A stretch of DNA of 6,426 nt. Origin: Gammaproteobacteria bacterium. GTDB taxonomy: Bacteria; Pseudomonadota; Gammaproteobacteria; UBA11654. Position 1 is the stretch's first letter. The number at the start of each line of letters is the position of its first letter. The stretch is from the NCBI GenBank assembly GCA_018672815.1, contig JABHDX010000064.1, positions 1 through 6,426 of the forward strand, read 5' to 3'. The notes beneath the pieces were generated by a model that saw only the letters and a list, made by a program, of their open reading frames with translations, was not told the origin of the DNA and ran no database searches. Shown in pieces: positions 5,490 through 6,426 of the stretch. Made by a program: the position numbers and the translations under genes.

Positions 5490-6426
5490 TACGATATCTG
5501 TGACCCTTAGTTGATAAAAATTGACTTTCATTGATGATGTTTTTACTAACGCTAAAAGGCGCTTCTTCATGAACGTAGTGGCCAACTTTTTCAATTAATG
5601 CCAATTTACTTCCTTTAATATTTTGGTTTAAGGTGATGGCTTCTTCAAGACTCTTAGTTCGGTCTTCTTGGCCAAATATAATCAATGTAGGTATATCAAT
5701 ATCAGGCAATAATTCTTTTTCATTAGCCACATAGAATTTACTCATCATACTAGTAGTTCCATCCATATAACCTTCTGTTTTAGTGCCTAGCATAATACTA
5801 TCCATAACTTCATCTGTAACTATTGAAGTATCAATAAAAGAGTTTTTTAAAAACTGTTCTCTAAATTCTCTTTTAGAGAATTGTTTTGCTGTAACTCGAG
5901 CAAAAGGAAAAATTAGATTCAGATATCGACTAAATTCTGGGACACCAGTCGTAATAATTCCAGGATTAAACAGAACCAATCCAGTTGTTTTTAAATCATT
6001 TAATGCTAGATGAACGGCTATGGCTCCTCCCAAGGAGTGCCCACCTATAATGTATTGATCAAGATCAATAGCTTCTGCAAATAGACTAATAGTTCTTGCT
6101 TGATTTTTATTGCTGTAATCATATTGTACTGGTTTATCCGATAGTCCAAAACCCAGTAAATCCAATGCAATAACTCGATAGTGTTGTTTTAATTCAGGGA
6201 CAATTTTTCTCCATGTATTGATTGAATTACCAAAACCATGAATTAAGACTATATTTGGATTATTTTGTTCACCAAAAACCCGATAACGCATCTGATTTTC
6301 TTCAATGATTATGAATCGATCTTCACTCTCTGCCAGTTCATTTATGGGTATTTCTTCATAGGGCAAATACGCATAAACCACTAATAAGATATAAGAAACA
6401 CTGAATAGAGTAAGAAAAATAAATAG
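5482..6426 (-). CDS. Membrane-anchored alpha/beta hydrolase, intact triad (5' end cut by window)
   Basis: The frame is open to the window edge, so the start is outside. A GTG at 6381 could be taken as the start, but the 15 codons visible before it encode LFIFLTLFSVSYILL, directly continuing into VVYAYLPYEEIP: a membrane anchor that the GTG start would cut. Counting from that GTG, the hydrolase domain shows VLIHGFGNSINTW (oxyanion HGFG, 48-51), ALDLLGFGLSDKP, the nucleophile elbow GHSLGG (Ser116), a cap domain at about 145-225, the acid Asp240 in IFGQEDRTKS, and His268 in VGHYVHEE. The Ser-Asp-His triad is complete, so it is probably an active esterase, lipase or C-C hydrolase facing the periplasm; the substrate is unknown. 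It shares the anchor-linker-domain layout with the hydrolase at 1940-2893. It is followed by the GNAT gene with an 8-base overlap. Confidence 0.92.
   Translation of the reverse strand, partial: LFIFLTLFSVSYILLVVYAYLPYEEIPINELAESEDRFIIIEENQMRYRVFGEQNNPNIVLIHGFGNSINTWRKIVPELKQHYRVIALDLLGFGLSDKPVQYDYSNKNQARTISLFAEAIDLDQYIIGGHSLGGAIAVHLALNDLKTTGLVLFNPGIITTGVPEFSRYLNLIFPFARVTAKQFSKREFREQFLKNSFIDTSIVTDEVMDSIMLGTKTEGYMDGTTSMMSKFYVANEKELLPDIDIPTLIIFGQEDRTKSLEEAITLNQNIKGSKLALIEKVGHYVHEEAPFSVSKNIINESQFLSTKGHRYRND

Noticed and set aside
5783..6013. 76-residue plus-strand ORF antisense to the second hydrolase
   Set aside because: It is antisense to conserved hydrolase sequence, has no start context and resembles no known protein.
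1..6426. Search for a defence system, CRISPR array, toxin-antitoxin pair, IS element or tRNA
   Set aside because: No direct repeats with spacers, transposase, terminal inverted repeats, tRNA-like cloverleaf or defence-type domains were seen; nearly all DNA is used by metabolic or envelope genes.

Overview
The window is AT-rich (by eye roughly one third G+C), densely packed bacterial DNA. It holds eight protein genes, two of them cut by the window edges. I see no RNA gene, mobile element, CRISPR array or long repeat. Low G+C, very short spacers, start/stop overlaps, Sec-type signal peptides and the gene mix (M20 peptidase, thiol-type GST, VOC protein, membrane-anchored alpha/beta hydrolases) suggest a streamlined Gram-negative bacterium. 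A marine gammaproteobacterium of the SAR86 kind would fit, but this is an inference from style and not a demonstrated taxonomy.

Layout. (1) Positions 2893 down to 1, minus strand: a membrane-anchored alpha/beta hydrolase, an exported M20 metallopeptidase and a Cys-type glutathione S-transferase that runs off the left edge. The spacers are 11 and 2 bases, so this looks like one operon. (2) A 76-base AT-rich divergent spacer (2894-2969) carries candidate promoters for both directions. (3) Positions 2970 to 4422, plus strand: a cytoplasmic beta-propeller protein overlapping by 8 bases an exported single-domain VOC protein. (4) Positions 6426 down to 4358, minus strand: a second membrane-anchored alpha/beta hydrolase whose start lies beyond the right edge, a GNAT acetyltransferase overlapping it by 8 bases, and a five-helix membrane protein I do not recognise. 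The last gene overlaps the VOC gene tail-to-tail by 65 bases.

How the genes may work together is largely inference. Operon 1 combines hydrolysis of small amides or esters in the envelope with a cytoplasmic glutathione enzyme, which fits scavenging or detoxification. The plus-strand pair couples an intracellular propeller to an exported small-molecule-binding fold lacking the usual metal ligands. No classical defence, secondary-metabolite or mobile system is visible. The points most worth checking are the missing catalytic acid in the first hydrolase, the metal-less exported VOC protein, the unknown membrane protein, and the truncated membrane anchor of the second hydrolase.
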